Part shown: positions 63,038-64,000 of the stretch, piece by piece
Numbering within the stretch: position 1 is the first letter of the stretch
Layout of the letters: each line of letters opens with the position of its first letter
Assembly: GCA_002356215.1 (NCBI GenBank)
Contig: AP017959.1
Span: 1,178,001-1,242,000, forward strand
DNA length: 64,000 nucleotides
Source: [Synechococcus] sp. NIES-970
GTDB taxonomy: Bacteria; Cyanobacteriota; Cyanobacteriia; Cyanobacteriales; MRBY01
Direction of reading: 5' to 3'
Notes under the pieces: model-generated
Databases searched by the model: none
Seen by the model: the letters and a program-made list of their open reading frames with translations, nothing else
Told to the model about the DNA's origin: nothing
Program-made: the position numbers and the translations under genes

Positions 63038-63517
63038 GCCTGATCCGTGACGGGCTTGGTATTTACTTTGGCAATATTGATCAAGGGCCTGACCGGTGCT
63101 CTCCTCCTGAGAACCCGCCGCTTGACTGAGCGTCTGGGCAGCTTGGGCCGCCTCTAAGTCTTTGTCCTGGCGCGCTTTAACCATGGCATAGGTCGCTTCG
63201 GCCTGCTGTTGATAAATTTCGCTGATTTGGGCCTGGTAAGTTCTCAGTTCAGCATCTCGAAGACGTAGTTGGGCGATCGCCTCCGCCCCGATGGTGAGTG
63301 CATCTGCCGCTTGGAGCCAGCGTTCAGCGTAAAAAATTTGGGAAACACCGTCTACGGGTTCGTCTTGTACAAGGGTTTTGGCTTCGTTAACGGTACGCTG
63401 AATGGTCGTGAGGAGCGTCTGACAACCAGAAATCGCCGGGTCGACGTTTTGGCAAGCACTGAGGCCCAATAGGGCAGCGCTGCTAGAGATGCTGAGGAGA
63501 CGAGAAAACAGGGTCAA
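63029..63517 (-). CDS. Putative lipoprotein with coiled coil
   Basis: 162 residues. Signal peptide ending in LLGLSAC, a good lipobox with Cys22. The mature part is helical and Gln/Ala-rich (residues ~55-140), likely a coiled coil, with a second Cys at ~32. No enzyme domain. Unknown function; probably anchored to a membrane facing the periplasm. Confidence 0.78.
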   Translation of the reverse strand: MTLFSRLLSISSSAALLGLSACQNVDPAISGCQTLLTTIQRTVNEAKTLVQDEPVDGVSQIFYAERWLQAADALTIGAEAIAQLRLRDAELRTYQAQISEIYQQQAEATYAMVKARQDKDLEAAQAAQTLSQAAGSQEESTGQALDQYCQSKYQARHGSGSP

Positions 63518-63631
63518 GGTTAGAAGAATGGTGAAAGAAGAATTGCCATGGGCAGTGTAACGAATTTTGTTTGAGATTAGAAATTTGGCTTCGTTATTCT
63601 AAAAATATTTTTGGGAGTTTTGAGGAGAAAA

Positions 63632-64000
63632 ATGGCGCTTATCAGAATTTTAGAACCAGAGGTCATGGATGATCCCGCCGAGGCGATCGCCTACGATGCG
63701 ATGGATTTTCGGGCAGTCAATCAAGCTTTTGCCGATCTCGTGGCTGAGACCTATCCTCAGGAAGAAGCTCTAGTGCTTGACTTAGGTACAGGGACAGCGC
63801 AGATTCCGATCTTGTTGGGGCAACAGCGTCCCCAGTGGCGCATTAAAGGCACAGATTTAGCGCCATCGATGTTGGCCTTGGGTCAGCAAAATGTGGCAGC
63901 GGCAGGCTTAGGTGCACAAATTGAGCTGATCGTGGCCGATGCAAAACATCTGCCCTGGCCCAATCACAGTTTTGATGTGATCATGTCCAATAGCTTGATT
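63632..64000 (+). CDS. Class I SAM-dependent methyltransferase, 3' end outside window
   Basis: The first 123 codons are in the window. TGAGGAG precedes the ATG at 63632. Motif I is LVLDLGTGTAQIPILL, the acidic SAM-binding segment is IKGTDLAPSML, and HLPWPNHSFDVIMSNSLI is the motif IV region. The substrate depends on the missing C-terminal part. Confidence 0.85.
   Translation, partial: MALIRILEPEVMDDPAEAIAYDAMDFRAVNQAFADLVAETYPQEEALVLDLGTGTAQIPILLGQQRPQWRIKGTDLAPSMLALGQQNVAAAGLGAQIELIVADAKHLPWPNHSFDVIMSNSLI

Overview
The window is a chromosomal stretch of a cyanobacterium. It carries oxygenic-photosynthesis genes (psbO, petH with a CpcD-type linker domain, petB-petD, ctpA, ndhF, a high-light-inducible protein), cyanobacteria-specific genes (sqdB, sipA, ycf35, menB) and dozens of copies of the octamer GCGATCGC (HIP1). 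The divergent ctpA / petB-petD arrangement and the roughly 402-residue FNR fit a Picosynechococcus / Synechococcus sp. PCC 7002-like organism; that assignment is inference from memory and was not searched. No rRNA, tRNA, CRISPR array, prophage or intact insertion sequence was found.

Layout. 0-8 kb: queE (cut by the left edge), thiE-thiS plus a small Cys-rich protein, a broken Rpn-type nuclease gene, a CPBP membrane protease, a WD40 protein and mgtE. 8-24 kb: an RRM RNA-binding protein, the bifunctional arginine dihydrolase gene agrE with a near-perfect NtcA-type promoter, a group-2 sigma factor, psbO, menB, a zinc-ribbon micro-protein, an OmpR-type response regulator, a stand-alone GAF protein with both cyanobacteriochrome cysteine motifs, petH, ndhF, sipA, an FAD oxidoreductase, an hli gene and an alpha/beta hydrolase. 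24-31.6 kb: a MASE1 hybrid histidine kinase, the glutathione-dependent formaldehyde pair frmA-frmB, a Ser/Thr kinase and an orphan FutC-like ABC ATPase.

31.8-45.2 kb is mostly housekeeping: rsfS, a pentapeptide-repeat protein, murT, pgsA, nadD, an Rpn-like protein, dapB, purA (TTG start), rplY, pyrB, folD, then a pair of succinyl-CoA-synthetase-like genes that have lost key catalytic residues. 45.2-46.3 kb is an AT-rich accessory patch with a transposase remnant and a candidate toxin-antitoxin pair. 46.3-56.8 kb: thiC under a TPP riboswitch, a GNAT protein overlapping a degenerate histidine kinase, an HdrB-like protein, a Txe/YefM-type toxin-antitoxin pair beside a foldback repeat, a monomeric isocitrate dehydrogenase, petBD, ctpA and rpmB. 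56.8-64 kb: sqdB, a MASE1-GGDEF cyclase, murD, a DUF2997-ycf35-ferredoxin cluster, a lipoprotein and a methyltransferase cut by the right edge.

How the genes connect: thiE, thiS and thiC (47 kb away) belong to thiamine synthesis; petH, ndhF, petBD, psbO and ctpA to photosynthetic electron flow; murD and murT to cell-wall synthesis; frmA and frmB to formaldehyde detoxification. Best candidates for something undescribed: the output-less DXCF cyanobacteriochrome-like GAF protein, the paired loss of catalytic residues in the SucC/SucD-like proteins, and the conserved DUF2997-ycf35-ferredoxin cluster of unknown function.
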